Below, piece by piece: positions 26,234 to 40,702 of a DNA stretch of 64,000 nucleotides (its first letter is position 1; every line of letters starts with the position of its first letter). Origin of the DNA: Metopolophium dirhodum. Taxonomy: Eukaryota; Arthropoda; Insecta; Hemiptera; Aphididae. Where the stretch lies: positions 7,755,491 through 7,819,490 of the forward strand of contig NC_083564.1 of NCBI RefSeq assembly GCF_019925205.1. Direction: 5' to 3'. A program made the translations under genes and the position numbers. The notes beneath the pieces are model-generated. The model saw only the letters and a program-made list of their open reading frames with translations. It did not search any database and was not told the origin of the DNA.

Positions 26234-27791
26234 ATCACCCAATACCCATAGATAGTTTAACTATATACCTACATTATACTAGATCTGCTTTGATCAGTGT
26301 TGTCGTATTATATTATTATTCTGTGGTCAACAACTATGCAGTAAACTGGATAGTGTGTGTTAATTCGGAGGTAGTCGTAAAATAAAAGGTCCCCGACAAA
26401 ACGGACATTTCATCTTTAGTTAACGGTACATGATGCTTATTATATTACCCAATATAATATTATTATACTTTGATAAAGTATAGCACCGATCGAGATATAG
26501 TTTGCACATGGATTACTTTTTCATGTTGATCGATTATGTATAGTAGAATAATTTGGCGTTTGTTTTGTATATCTGCACTTAAACACTGCAGCGCTACGAT
26601 ATTATTTTATAACAATCGCAGATTAGCTATTACTCAAATATTATGAATAAAATAAAAAATTTAAAAAAATGATGATGTATTAAAAAATAATGAATTTCCA
26701 GTATACAAATTGCATTAAGTCCTATCCGATTGCAATTTTTTTAATGATTTTTTCTACTGGTCCAATCGCGCTTTGACTACTTACAGCTACGAGTACGAGT
26801 GCCATATAGAGCAATGCTATTATTATAATCTGAACGTCCGCGAATCAAATTTTTTTACAACCGTGATACTAATATAAAAAAATATGTCGTTTTGACCCAT
26901 ATTATATATTATGTACGTTCAAACCTTTAAGTTTCTAGTTTTCGATACTATTTATTCTTATATATATACTTCGTATTTATCAACGACATTTTTACTCTTC
27001 CACCCGTGTGAGTTTTGAATTGACTTAATGTATAATGACCAACTAAAAGTCACATCAGCTAAAGTCGATTAAAACATTCTTAAATTTTATTTAGCACACA
27101 ATAATGTACCGAAAATCCAAACAAAATTGTAACAACGGTAAAATATATATGTATTTTTACTACGGTAGTAGTTCTATATGCCAGTATAATACAATAATGA
27201 AAGTACACGTGTCATACATAACTATAATATATTGCACTATTGTTGGCGACATTTGAGCATGAAAAATAAACGCAGCTATTTATAATAATATTATATTATA
27301 TAGTATAACCTACTAAAATAAAAATATAATGGTATTTTTTTAATAGTTTTTATCGTCATAGTCGTATATGCGAAGAATAGAGAACGAATTAAAAAATACA
27401 TGAATGCATAAAAATTGCATAAATAGAAATACAAAATCAAGTCGGGAGCAGAAAAAAAATAAACGTTTAAAAATTTATCAGAGTATAAAAACCAAAAAAA
27501 GAAAAAGAAAAAAAGAACGGTCAAAACTCTGCGAAATTTCACTGGTTTATCGAAATTAACATTTAAAACGAAAAGTAGACCACAGTCTGTAAACATCTGC
27601 TGCGCACCCGCGAAAACCGCCAGCCACGCGGACTCCATACGCGCGCGCTCGGCCCGAAAAAAACCGCATTAATATTGCAACGTGGTGTTTTTATTCATTT
27701 TTTTTTTTTTCGATTTTGTTTTTCCTCGCGAGTTAACTCCCCGGGACGGTCGTCGGCTGTGGTGGTGGTTATCCTTCAGAGGCAATCTCGT

Positions 27792-27792
27792 C

Positions 27793-27833
<41 letters not shown>
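27792..27833. repeat. (AAT)n microsatellite, 42 bases
   Basis: Longest pure AAT array in the window, in a GC-rich island. Confidence 0.9.
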
Positions 27834-27834
<1 letters not shown>

Positions 27835-27920
27835 TGATCTCACTGGAACGGGGTCGGCGCGCGCGCGTTGCTCGGAATAATTGAAGCACGTACGATATTC
27901 GCGGGACCGCATCGCTCTGA

Positions 27921-27962
27921 ACAATAATAATAATAATAATAAATAATAATAGTAATAATAAT
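27921..27962. repeat. (AAT)n microsatellite, interrupted
   Basis: A second AAT array 88 bases after the first; both lie in the same island. Confidence 0.9.
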
Positions 27963-28179
27963 GTACAACGTTTGTAGTACGAAGCAAAATGCAAAGACAG
28001 GTCGTCACCCCATTGGGCCCCCGCCACCGCGGTAATCTCGTCGAACGGCCGCCCAACCGCCCAACCGGTTGTGACCATAGAGTAATATATTTTATTACCC
28101 ACTCGGGTCTATTATCCCATACGGCTGTGACGAACCGTCCGTCAGATATGGTCTGAGAGAGCGACATTGCAACAACGTT

Positions 28180-31100
28180 AACCGCAATTTCCGGAAAATA
28201 TCACTTTAAAATGTTTAATAATGGTAATTTTTCAAAGTGATGAAGTTATTGAATCAATTTTATTAATTGTATGGATAAACCAAACGCGGAAATAGTGGTA
28301 TAACTGGTTAAACATAATAATATAGTATGATATGAATATTGTACCTGATGAAAACATAATATACCTAATTTTTTTTAGTTATCACTTTTCCGCACATAAA
28401 TGTAACCACTATAACCATTGACAGAATATTGCACGCGGTCAAAAGTTGAATATATTCAAGTATGTGATATCGTTGGGTAACTGTGATTATTTTACACGAC
28501 ACGGTATAGTGTGGACCCGGCTTGCCTCCAGTAGGATTTGGTTCTAATCTCTGGTATATTATGGTATATTGGTATACTATGCTGACGTTGTAGTGGGTAT
28601 ACCGCTTTCCGACCGTTCGGCCAATCGTAGCGTCGAAAAAATTTTTTTCCTGAAATGGCAGTTCACGATCCGCGGCGGAGAGTGAAGTCGCTTCAACAGT
28701 TCGACACTCAGACTCGGGCATGACCTCGGCGGATCAATATTAATTCTATGACAACGATAAAAATTTATAAAATTATGACATACCAATGAAATATATTGTT
28801 ATACTCAATTCCGGTGAAATTTCGTTCACCGTGGCGATAAACCGAAAACGATTTATTTCGTCGTTTTACTGTTGTGCCTATTATAGTGTCGCCGAACGAC
28901 ACCGTTGTTGTATTTATAAATACAGCGTTCGAGTAAATATATTGGCAATTAGACGACACGCATTCGTTTTTACACCCACACCACGAGTCACGACCATGGT
29001 CGCAGTATGAGCAGCCATTCTACCTGAAACGATACCATCATGTAATTTGTACGTAACATTACCCGTGTTATTACCTATATAAATACTAAAACGCGTACTG
29101 CAAAAAACTGCAGGATGATATTTGATAATAATAATAATAATAATTATTATTATTATTATTATTACTGTTTCTGTTTTGTTGTTGTTGTGTATAGGGTAAA
29201 ACTTGATATTGTTATAGGCCGTCTGTTTCGAACTGCTTCAACTGCCACTATGACAAAATATATCATACAATGATAATAATATTCTATTATATTATACGAA
29301 AATATAAACACGAGCACGTCACATATTGTTATTATTATTATTATTTTGTGTAAATGTGTAATATCATTATATACGAATACGGCCAATGCGTTCGGCCATA
29401 ATATTATATCATACTTTTTAGACGTGTCGACTCAATTACCAAACTAAACCAATAATAAATCATTGTTATTTCTGCTGATTTAACCAGTAGTATAGTAGGT
29501 AATATAAAAAATTGCGTACCAGCTCGTTACGTTCATACCTAGTTTCTATGTGATATTTTATCGACAAAGTTCGTTATTATTATTTCATTGCACGTAAATA
29601 TTTGTGTGTAGGTACGGGTGTGCCTACATCTTATATGATTATTATAAGCCTCACAACATTATTAGGAATATTAAACTGTATATTATATTTCGTAATACGT
29701 AATCCCACGCCTTGTCAATTATTTTTCAAGTATATTTTTTAAGCTTCTCGCAAATGAACAGTTTTGTAGAACGTTTTATGTCGTGAAAAAGTATTATTAT
29801 TCTTTTTAATTATACACACAATGAGGCTCGTTGTTTAAATATAGAAAACATATTTTGTATTCAAAAACAAATTAAAAAAAGTTTTAAACTTCTGAATATT
29901 GTGCTAAAATATAAAAGTATGAAAAACTTAAAAAAAAATAATAATAAAAGGATTTTAGGAAAATAAATTACTCGTTTTATATTTAATACTTATCTCTCTG
30001 TAAACAAGACAATCCACTTAATGTAAACGATATTTCTATAACGTAAAGTGTATTATTAAAGCATGTTTTTCGCGGACCTTATATGAAGAGTCTCGAATAC
30101 AAAACATCTTCTCGTGTCTATTATTAAAACCGAATAATTTACTTTTTATTTTCAAACGATGATATAAATTACTGCGTAATGTAATAATATTATGTAACGC
30201 GTTCAGAATTTCAAATACGCCTTGATATTAGATATTATTATACGGAATAGTTATTAAACAAATTCGAGGAAAACTTATTTTTATAAAAATGTTTAAAATT
30301 GTTCGACTGTTCAACGGTATGTGAAATCATCCATGGTATTTTGAAAGTGATAGTGGGTACCTACTTCTTAGTAACGAATGTTCGTTTACAGAATTTCATT
30401 CATTTCAAAGTTTCCTATCCGAGTCTACAAACAAGCATAATATTATATTTTATTACCTGTATATATATACATGTGATGCCGTACACGAATAATTTCTGAG
30501 GATATTTTAACTTTCAATGTTTATCAGCTAATATTATAATAATTTATTTCTGATGTTTAAAATTTCTCCATTACGATTTCGAAGAATTCAAAATTATTAC
30601 TATCATATTATTTTTAAATTTATACTATACCTCTAACATAATATTTTATTACGATCTGATTCTAAAGAAATTGTTTATAGCGATTACACAGAAGGCAAAT
30701 AAAAAAAACGTGTTAGAAAAATTACCTAAGTACCTACCTATATTTAAACTATAAAGCATCGATTGTGTCGTATAGGGAAAATACATAATATTGCTTGCAA
30801 CTATTTAATCTTGTTCTGCTCAAAACCTGCACTAAAATTAATTAAATTTAAAAAAATTATAAGACCATGATTGCGATTAAGGCCACAGATTCCATGCACA
30901 CAATTTATAATGACGTATAATCTGTATGATCTCAATTCATACAGATATTATCTAAAATAATAAATTACACCAGACCTTAAATTTGCGTAGAGGAAATTAG
31001 TCATTGAAAATCGAATTTTTAAATCGTAGAAAATAAAAACGATTCTAGCTATGTTATAACTGTATGTAAATATTATTTTTTAATCTGAAAGGCGTTTCTC

Positions 31101-33920
31101 GCGATACGGTCTGGCAAAACTCAAGGCGTATTTGGACATTATAATAATAATATATGCAGTCATGAACGAGGTCACGTGCGTTTTGGAGTGGTCACGAACG
31201 TTCATCGAATCCTACTCATATACGATCCTTTGAGACTTTTCCGGAAAAACTCGTGTCCTACGGACCAAAAAGTTCCCGAAGCGAAATAAATATAAAAAAA
31301 TCCTCGCCTGCTTGTACGATTAAAATATTTTCCTTAACCTTTTATTTTATTTTGTTTGTTTGTTGTTTTTTCATATATATATATTGTACATAATGTATTT
31401 TTAAAGTGTTTTTTTTTCCGACAGTAATCTGCAAAGCGTAAGAAACGTTTGGAGAAATATTTTTTTTTCTTCCGCCCCACCGCCGTTTCATCGCTTATAT
31501 AATTCAAAAATGTATTACCACAAAGTCTTTAAAAAAAGTCTCTATTTCCTGTAGGTTACATTACTGTTATTGACAATGTTTGAAATTTAAAGTTGAATTT
31601 TTCTTTGTTAAACCCTCTCGGTCATAATACCGTATACCGTACTGTAAGATTAATCTGCGATTTACGAGCCCGGGGTGACTGCGGCTAACAAGAAAGTATT
31701 AAATAATAATAATAATATGTTTTTGTTGTAAACCAGTATTTATTTTTATTTTTACGATATTCGCGATCCAGTCAACAGGTGTACCCATTTATAATCTCGT
31801 GCATTTTACTCCCTTGAAGTTTATCAGGCAGCACGCTCACGACGATATTTTGCTCGGTACGAATATCCAAGGTCCAATAGCAATGAGCTCGAACTATTCG
31901 TGCGATGTAAATTAGTGATTATTCCGCGTCTGACATATTTCACTGGTTTAAAAGTGTGTAGTAGAGTACAAGGATTTTAAAACTAAATTTAACTATTTTG
32001 GATCGCAACGGAAGTTCAAAAATGTAATGGAACTCATACGTTTTTTTGCTCGCCATCATATTTTATGTTTCGGGATCGTCGTGTATGGTGCATCCATATA
32101 AGGATTATGGACATGTAAACTTCCCATGTGTAATATTATAGTTTTTGAGTGTTTTTAGTTTTGGAAACGCATTTGCCATCATAATGTGTATCCACTTTCC
32201 ACATGCGTCGCGCATTCCAAAGTAACTAAAATACACATGCGAGATAAAAAATAATATTACTCTACCCTTTTACACATTCTAACAACCCCGCAGAGATTCC
32301 TGAAAAAATGTATATTTTGATTAACATCTGGAACTTATTCCCATGAATATTTTTCGTACGACTCGTAAAATCATTCTTCAGATTCAAAATCAGTCTACGA
32401 CATAACATTTTTATTTACAGTACGAAACCACTGTTGTATACATTATATTATGCACATTTGTATAAAAAAAAATGTATATATATTATATACATTTTATTTT
32501 TGGCGGTGATATATCCGCGAAGATTCAACAATTGAGATGTTTTAAAAAGCTTTGTGAAGAATATAAATTCAAAACTCTTGCCATTGTTATCACCTGTATA
32601 GTTGTTGAGAGAAATACATAATATTATTACTACACGTAGCTGAGTAATGTATTTAGTTTTGGTCAAACGATGAAATATAATAATATGGGCTGTGCGCGAG
32701 TCTGAATGACGAATATTTTAATAATCAAAGGTCCTGTGCAATGACCAGAAAACTCCGCTTTTTCGCAAATATCATCACGAGTTCACAATATCCAATGAAG
32801 CAAAAATATGTTTATAAGTTTATGTGCAATAACGAAACGATTCCTTTCACTTAATAGCACTAATTAGTAATAACTAATAACACATGATATTCAAATATTA
32901 TAAAGATGCGTCTAATTTAAAATATTCGGAGCAAGAACCGTGGATTTGTGGAAGGCGCACGAAAAATTAAGTGAAGCACTGTCTATAGTGTCATAATAAT
33001 ACAATGATAGATAACGAATTTTTATTTAAATTTAATATTTAGATTAAATTATATATTAAAGAAATAGCCAAGTTTATACAATATATTACGTGTACTATAC
33101 TTGCTTTAATATTATTCATTAAAATTGAATAGTGCATTTTTGTTTAATTCAGTTTCGAAGAACACCTGTGATATACAATTATTATACTTGGTTCTTTGTT
33201 TTAGAGGTTATAAAAATCTTAATTTACGTTGTCTTATAATTAATAAATTCTTGGGTCAAATGAAAATACTGTTGTGGGTCAAATATATGCTAGATAACTC
33301 CATGGTTGAATCTTACTTTTCAAATTATCAAAATTAAGGACGTAATACAGGATGATAATATAAAGGAACCAGAATATATGTTTAAAACAAATACCTATAC
33401 CCTCATCAGGAATTAAATAATTCAGTTTTAGCTTCAGAAAAGTTATGTAAAATGGAGACTTCTAGTTACCGCACGGGATTTATTTAATTCCACAATACCA
33501 AAATACCAGAAATGAAATTTTCAATCGAGTTACATACGCTATAATATTATACTGTAATGTACTTTGTTTCGCAACCGAATTTGTTTTTTCTTTTTTATTA
33601 TTATTAGTTGCATTATGTGCATAAACTATAAAGTAACGCTCAACACGTAGTATTTAGATCCAATATAGCGAATTTTAATAAAGTAATTTTTTTATAATAA
33701 AATGTAAACTACACAGGACGTGCTTTATTTTCTGGCTAGTGAATTGGTGATATTGATTGAACGCATAATACGCTTCTTTAATTTATAACTTTTCAAACAA
33801 GCTTTACAAGTTTGACCGGAAAAAAATAAACTATAATCAGAAATAAAAATGGAGAAACCCTGGTATACGAATGCAAGGGTTTGGGTAAGCGTATATTCAC
33901 CACTCGTCGTTGGAATTTCT
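28180..33920. other. AT-rich intronic DNA
   Basis: No exon seen. A GC-richer block at 31085-31290 has a CACGTG E-box and two GGTCACG words and may be a conserved element. Confidence 0.5.
29124..29164. repeat. AAT array switching to ATT
   Basis: About six AAT units run directly into about seven ATT units, so the two halves are complementary and form an inverted repeat. Confidence 0.85.
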
Positions 33921-33928
33921 GTGTTAGC

Positions 33929-33946
33929 TTCTCTCTCTCTCTCTCT
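33929..33946. repeat. (CT)9 / GAGA tract
   Basis: Nine CT units; a potential GAGA-factor site upstream of the 34.2 kb promoter candidate. Confidence 0.8.
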
Positions 33947-34219
33947 ATAATTTATCTCTTACCACTGCCCCACCGGACGGCCGATAGCAAAATAAATACG
34001 ATCAAACCCTCTACTCCGAAATTAAATCAAATGTAGTGCGTCTGTGTGTGCATTGGCGCACAGCTTACGTTTCAATAAAATAAATAATAAAAATAACCAA
34101 CAAACTGGCCTCGGCCGACTACCGCGAACGGAGAGTGGCGAACGCTACGGCGCGGGGAGTGAGAGACAAAAATAACTGAGGGGCAAGCGCGGAGCAGTGG
34201 GACTGGGTGTGCGGGTGGA

Positions 34220-34366
34220 TATAAAGCAGCCCCCGGGCGAGGATCTCGTTAGTCGAAAGGGTCAACAAGGGATGTTTTCTTTCAATATGAACCCACCACC
34301 TACTCGTGTTCCGCCGCCGCCGAACTTAAACGTCCTCTTACACACCGCCCCACGCACTGACTCCGG
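34220..34366 (+). promoter_or_regulatory. Candidate intronic promoter: TATA box, initiator and donor-like site
   Basis: TATAAAG at 34220-34226 sits in a GC-rich patch. A TTAGTC initiator-like motif has its A at 34251, 31 bases from the TATA start. A (CT)9 GAGA-type tract lies upstream at 33929-33946. Downstream, an ATG at 34272 opens 32 codons ending at 34370, overlapped by a donor-like GTAAAG starting at 34367. Used as an exon it would leave in phase 2 and give an immediate stop with the 52806 exon, so any transcript from here would have to use it as 5' UTR. The arrangement suggests an alternative promoter but is not proof. Confidence 0.28.
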
Positions 34367-35071
34367 GTAAAGCGCGGCCCGCCGCTGTACTACGCCCCGG
34401 TGCAATATTTTTCTAATAATATAATGTGCCCTAAAACATCGTGTACACGTTATACATGTATATAGCTTATATTATATACACCATCGGCGGGTGGGTGGAT
34501 GGGTGCGGTATGAGAGGAGAACGCTTGTTTTTGCTGCGTCCGGAAGGAAAAATATAAAATCTCGTGCGCCGTTGTTTGTTTGCGTTTTATTCCTCCGGTT
34601 GTTTGTATAAATATATACGACGACGTACGATAAAATATATACGTATTATGATAATATATATATAATATATGTAGTGTATATATTTATGTGTATAATATTA
34701 AACCGAACATCGAGAATTGCAATACGGTACCGGCGGCGGCGGAGATTATACAGTTACCTATACACATATAGTATATACGCGCCGGCGAAGAATGGGTCGT
34801 GGCTTGCTGACAGAATGAAGGCCATTACGATATTTGTACAGCCTTTTCAGAGGTATATAATATATTATTATTATTAATATACTTATATATATAGCAACAG
34901 AATGTTTTACATCGTCCATGTTATATACTGACATGACGTGACCGGCGGAAATGGTGCGCGCAACCCCGGGGGCGCTATGGTGTTTGTTCGGACCCGAATA
35001 CATATACGCTATACTATATACCGATGCGGATCCCGAAATTACGCTGCTCTAGCTAAAAATAATAATACTTG

Positions 35072-35094
35072 TATAATAATAATAATAATAATAA
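35072..35094. repeat. (AAT)n microsatellite
   Basis: About seven AAT units followed by poly-A and GATGATGACGACGAC. Confidence 0.85.
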
Positions 35095-35329
35095 AAAAAA
35101 TAATGGCAATAATGATGATGACGACGACAACGATGTCGATGAAAAAAAACACAAACGAACAACACACCGCGGGTTCATATAATACAATAAACTCGAATGT
35201 ATTGAAGTTGATATTGTTTTGTGTTGTATTTATTTTTTTCTGTGCGACCTTTGTACGAGGAATAGGTTCAAGCATTATATTATTTTATACTTGTACCGGA
35301 AATAAGTACGGGCATGTACAATAACACTG

Positions 35330-38300
35330 TTGAGCAGAATATTGTATTAGGTCATAATTTGTTTTGTCGTTTTCCGATAACTGAATTTTACGCTTTCCTA
35401 GAATATTATACATTTCCTATGAGTTGATTATGTTACGTAAAAATAGTGGATAGATACCCATTCAATAATAATTTCCACCAGAAAACTCTCAAACATTCAA
35501 TAAATCACAATATCGGCAATATGTCTACGCTGACCGCCTATCATAGTATATAGACATCGGTGTACATATTATTTTAAAATTGAACCAAATTATCTTTTGA
35601 CTTGTAAACTATTGGTCGTTATTATTGTAATAATATTACTATCGCATAGAATTCTAAATTTGAATAGTAAATTAAAATTGAATAGTAAAATAAATATAAA
35701 TTTAAAAAAAAAACGACAAAATGTTTGACAACAATGACATTATTTTCTAATAAATTAAATGTTTAGAACAATATTTTGGTGCACTCTCTCCACTAAAATA
35801 TTAAAATGAGAATATATGAATATGTAAATATAAACTATATAATATTATGTAATATTATAAGTACACCTGAAATAATCCCTATCACATTTTTCAGGAGAGA
35901 CCCTAGTGAATTGTATTGTTAATATTTTATTAAAAACGTTTACTTTTTGTTAAAATGTTGACCAATTTATTCAGAGAGAACTGTTTTTATTTCAAGTCAT
36001 ATTTATTTAAATCATTATAAAATAAATTATTCAAAAATTCAACTCCAATCATCACCTACTTTAAAACTATAAGGTCGTTGCATTAAAGTTCATTTGTTGA
36101 AATCAACCTTGATGGTATTTCAAGCATGATAATATATAGTATATTAGTATACACAGTGATCAAAAGACCCTCGAGAGTTTTAAACGCATACAAAAATACT
36201 TAGGTTTAAACTATTAAATAGTATAATAAAATTTAGTTTACAGATAAAATAAAAAAATATAAAATATGTATATACCTATAATATTAATATAAATAAACGC
36301 TATTTTACAGAAATTCTCTTTACTTCCATATTATACTGTTCAATTAAAACGAGTTTTTTTTCAAAAGAAATGTATTCTAATTTAAATCGTTGTCACATTT
36401 TAAATACATGTATATTCAATTCAGTAGTTATTATACAGCCTTTTATATTAGCCATTTTGTCTATAAGTTATCCCAGGTTAAATAATCAAAAAACATATTC
36501 ATCAAATTTCCCATTGTTAAATTATTATCTAACAGTAGGCACAGATTTCTATCTTGTACCGTTTTATGTTTAAATGTTTAAAACGTTCATTGGTTTGCAT
36601 TTGTCAGCATTTGTCAAAATTTAAATATTTTATTTATTACATAATTATTTAAACAATAGTTACAGATTATTATAATCATACCGTTAAGAAGAATTGTTCC
36701 CTTGACTGGTATATTTAACAAGTACATAAGTACATGTGTACCCATCCAAGTACCCAATTCAATTCGCTTTATGATCATATTGCAATTTATTAAGATCAAT
36801 TTATCATGATATTTATCTTAATAAATGTAACGCAAAAGAAACGTGTAGCTAAATTGCCTATCCAAAACGCCGTTTAACCATAATTTTATTTTTAAGCTTG
36901 TATTAAGACTACTTCGGGTATGATAGGTAAAATATTTATCGTATTCAAAAATATTATGTAAATTATTGTGATCATAATGTGACATATATTCATTCAAATT
37001 TTGGTGTGAAAGTTTGGTCAAGCTGAATTAAAATATTATGCATATTAATAAAATATTATTATTCAAGTATAATTGGCGGTTGTTTTGACTCGCACCAACT
37101 TTACTTAAACATATTCAGGAAACGTATTCAATAATTAAGTATGCCATTAAATACCATTTCAATGTGGTATGGACAAAATCGACTTGTGGTATATATTTGT
37201 AAAGTAATTTTGTGACCCCGACCTTAAAGTAAAATGTAATGTGTAGCACTTAATAACCATGTTACATTTGTATTTATATTCAAAATTTATAGTTTTAACT
37301 TATACATTTTTCAATTATAAATTAAAATTATATTTATTGATCAATCGTCAATACATAATACCATAGTGGACCACGCTTGGAAAACAATTAACTTTTTTAT
37401 TACATGATTGAAACACTTAATACACAGTCTTTTTTATGTTCTGTGACTTATATTTCCAAAAAATATATTGTATTAAAATAAAATACTTTAATTTAATTAA
37501 AACAATTTATATGGAAGAAAATAGTTTTCTCTCTTTTTAAAATCATATTGTATCTTTTCATACACCTATACTTAAGACTTCTATATAATAGTAAGGTAAC
37601 AGAAGAGTAGTTGATAAATGTATTATTTATCCACAAATATTATTAATATCAGTGATTTAGTATGGGTATTATATGTATACTATTACAACTGAATTTACGA
37701 GGAGAAATGTCTAGAAACACAATAAAGACCATCCATATAATAACAGGAAACGAAGGGGACTATTATCCGTATATTGTAACCAGCAATAAATATTTCGAAA
37801 ATCAACAATCAAGTTATAACTCATATAACATAATATTATATAATATATAATAATATATATGATAGATTCATCGTGATCGTATTTCAACAAAAAAATCTCT
37901 TTAATTTTGAGCAAATCAAATAAAATCTTAAATGAAACATTTTTTTTTTATTTATATCATTTTTATTTTTGGTATTACTTACTAGATGTATATTATGATA
38001 TAAAAATAATATTATTACAACGAGAGTACGAGACAACAATTGAATTTTAATTATAATTTCCTAAGAATACCGACGTCTTTATCTGTATGACGTGTCTCTT
38101 TAGCCGTGTAACGAAACTCAGTTTTACTAAACGACTTATAAAAAACTATAATTGAAAAACTTACAAGCGCAGTATATGTTTGGCACATGTTCAACACACT
38201 ATTATCTATAAGAATACACCATTTTGATTACAATAGTTTTGAACTCTAACAGCTTTAAAATGTTGGCAAGTTAAGTATGTAGAAAAAAAAATGAATAACC

Positions 38301-39960
38301 ATATTCAAATACATAGTTTTGTTTTCTATCTATAGAGCAATGTAACATTCGTATCTGTGCGGATTCGCGTTATTTTATTTCATAATATATAAATTTTCTT
38401 TATCGTTATAACAATAATTATCCGATTATCGACTGTTGTGTGACTATCGTCCATGTTGCCACCATCACATTCGCCACAGGATAAACCACGTTTACATGGT
38501 GGCATTTTTGGTGATCATTTTGGACGAATCTTCCACAGTCGACCGAAAGTTGTGCACTACCGTGCCCCCTCGCAACCCCGTTAGGTGTCGTTCAATATAT
38601 GGGGCCGGTGAGTTTTGACGATTTCATGCGTTTGAACTGTTTGGACTGTTTCAAACGTTCATTTTTTTTTTAAACATATATGGACATGAGGCAATGTGTG
38701 TTGTGTTCTGCGCGTCTGGCCGGTGACCATTATTAGGTCCCCAATGATATATTACCTACTTTGCCACTTTTATATTAATATTACTATTATTATAATTATT
38801 ACTGTCGATGAATATAATATGATATGAAAATTAGACGTCCGCGGGCGTTTGAGCCTCGTCGCGAGGTTTTTTATTATGATTATTATTAGTGGTAGTACCT
38901 AGTTGTACCAGTAGGTAGTATGTTATGCCGTCGGTGTGCCAAAATTATTTAAATTACCAATATTGTTTGATTATTATTTAAATAGTTATGCAGATATATA
39001 AGTAGTGATTTTTAGTTGATTTGGATATCTGCAGTAATTTTCGTTGCCTGATATTTTTAAAAATAAATGTAATAAATATTATTAAGTAATAACTAATTTA
39101 ATATATTATTTTTAGTTTCTTTAGGTTAGGTTGAGCAGAGAAGTACCTATAGTTATATTATATAAATACTAAAATTAGTTATACAAATTACCACACTAAA
39201 GTGCCACACAATATTTAAAAAAAAAATTGTTGTATCCTTATAAAGGGTGATTACCGAGCATGCTCACCGTTTTAATCTTTAAAAATGTATGTATTCAAAT
39301 TCTGATATTTGAAATTTCTTAAAATACAACACATTTATGGACAGTCTTGTGACAGTATAAACTTATTTTTCTTCCAAATGATAACACCAACCTATTTTCC
39401 TGTAAATTGTGAAAAAGACGAATTTTTTAATGTTCATGAATCTAAATTTAAATTCAAACGAGTTTTTCTGAGCTTTATAAAATATAAAATAGATGTAATT
39501 TTTGTATGGTACTTATTATGCTCGTAGAGTTTTTACAAATTATAAAATATTAATTACTGTTATTTTCAAATCATCATAGTCTCCATTTCTTTAAAAATAT
39601 TATCACGGACTGTTATCCTTAACTTTAATAATTCAAATACTACTCGTTCAAATTTCGATTTATTTTCATCGACGTAAAATAAAAAGGCAGCTTAATATTT
39701 TACAGTAAACAAAGAGCGTCTTCACTCGGAAAGCTGCAGATGTTTTTAGGTCACTCCTTAAATGGCATCACAAATGTAAGAAGGTATTTAAAAATATGGT
39801 TTTTAAGTATGCTTTGAAAATTCTAATATAAGAATTTAAATAACTTCATTATTAAAATAAAAATAGAGGTAATTGTGCATGGTGAATTACCGTCCGTATA
39901 TTGTTAATGTAAATGTTTAAGATTTTTTTCATACACATTTACATATTTCATTATGTACTC
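35330..39960. other. AT-rich intronic DNA
   Basis: Nothing clear apart from the candidate exon at 38496-38607 and the inverted repeat CGTTTGAA/TTCAAACG at 38629-38657 just after it. Confidence 0.5.
38496..38607 (+). CDS. Candidate alternative first exon (speculative)
   Basis: An ATG at 38496 opens a frame of 37 codons plus one base. It ends at a strong donor-like site, GCCG then GTGAGT, after 38607. The frame leaves in phase 1 and would join the 52806 exon as YGA-G-DGQSTD without a stop. The peptide starts MVAFLVIILDESSTVDRKL. The local sequence is GC-richer than its flanks, and an AT-rich TATAAA-like stretch lies near 38386-38392, about 100 bases upstream. Against it: GTGAGT occurs by chance many times in 64 kb, phase agreement has a one in three chance, and no transcript is visible. 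It may equally be random open frame. Confidence 0.22.
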
Positions 39961-40652
39961 ACACGTCGTGGGCCTGCAGCTAGACGTTAGATTATGCGTA
40001 CCGTACACACTACTCGGTAGCCTATAATACATTTTTATACAACAAACTTTTAATTCCCGTGACGTCGGGTAAAATGTGAAGTTGTCCGTGCGGGTGGGAG
40101 GGTGGAGGGAGGGACCACGAGAGTCTCACAAGGCACGCCGAGACAAATCCGCACGTATCCGTATCAATTATTTCTAATGGTTAGCCGACAAAACAAAAGC
40201 AAACGGTTTCTGTATATGTACATCATGTATAGACATTAAGATTTACTTTTCAAACTTAATATCATCACACATCTATTTAATATAGGCGCGGGGGGTTGAG
40301 TTTCGGGCGGGACTGCACCGCAACGCGTGTAACGTAAAAATAATAATTATTAATAATTATTCCCGTCGACGCGTCGTCTGGTCACACGGGATGATACGCA
40401 CGCAACATAGGTATAATAATATAATATACTTGTATATATAATAATGTGATATTATTGTTATTATTATATAGACTCGTTTTTCACGTAAAACCCTGTAAAT
40501 CCCTCGTGGGTCGTCGCACGTGTCGAAAACAAGAATAACGCACATCATACGCACACTGCAGACATATATATATATAATACACACGTGCACTGCGCGGGAT
40601 GACTTTAAACGGGTTTAGCTTGCTCGATGTGCACGTCGCTTATATATATATA

Positions 40653-40653
<1 letters not shown>

Positions 40654-40699
<46 letters not shown>

Positions 40700-40702
40700 T
40701 GT
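40654..40702. repeat. (GT)n microsatellite, 49 bases
   Basis: The longest nearly pure GT array; its translation gives Val-Cys and Thr-His chance frames. Confidence 0.95.

Larger units (their letters stand above)
24040..27560. other. AT-rich intronic DNA
   Basis: Nothing supported beyond the duplication at 25733-26233 and a short GT run near 25275. Confidence 0.55.
27580..28150. other. GC-rich intronic island with two AAT arrays
   Basis: CpG-dense (CGCGCGCGCTCGG, GGCGCGCGCGCG). Open frames here are poly-Asn, poly-Tyr or poly-Leu from the arrays. Possible regulatory island. Confidence 0.4.

Noticed and set aside
27675..28167. Overlapping open frames on both strands
   Set aside because: They consist of poly-Asn, poly-Tyr or poly-Leu from AAT arrays.
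34272..34370. Short frame after the 34.2-kb TATA as a coding first exon
   Set aside because: The donor-like site leaves in phase 2, which creates an immediate stop with the 52806 exon; kept only as a possible non-coding exon.
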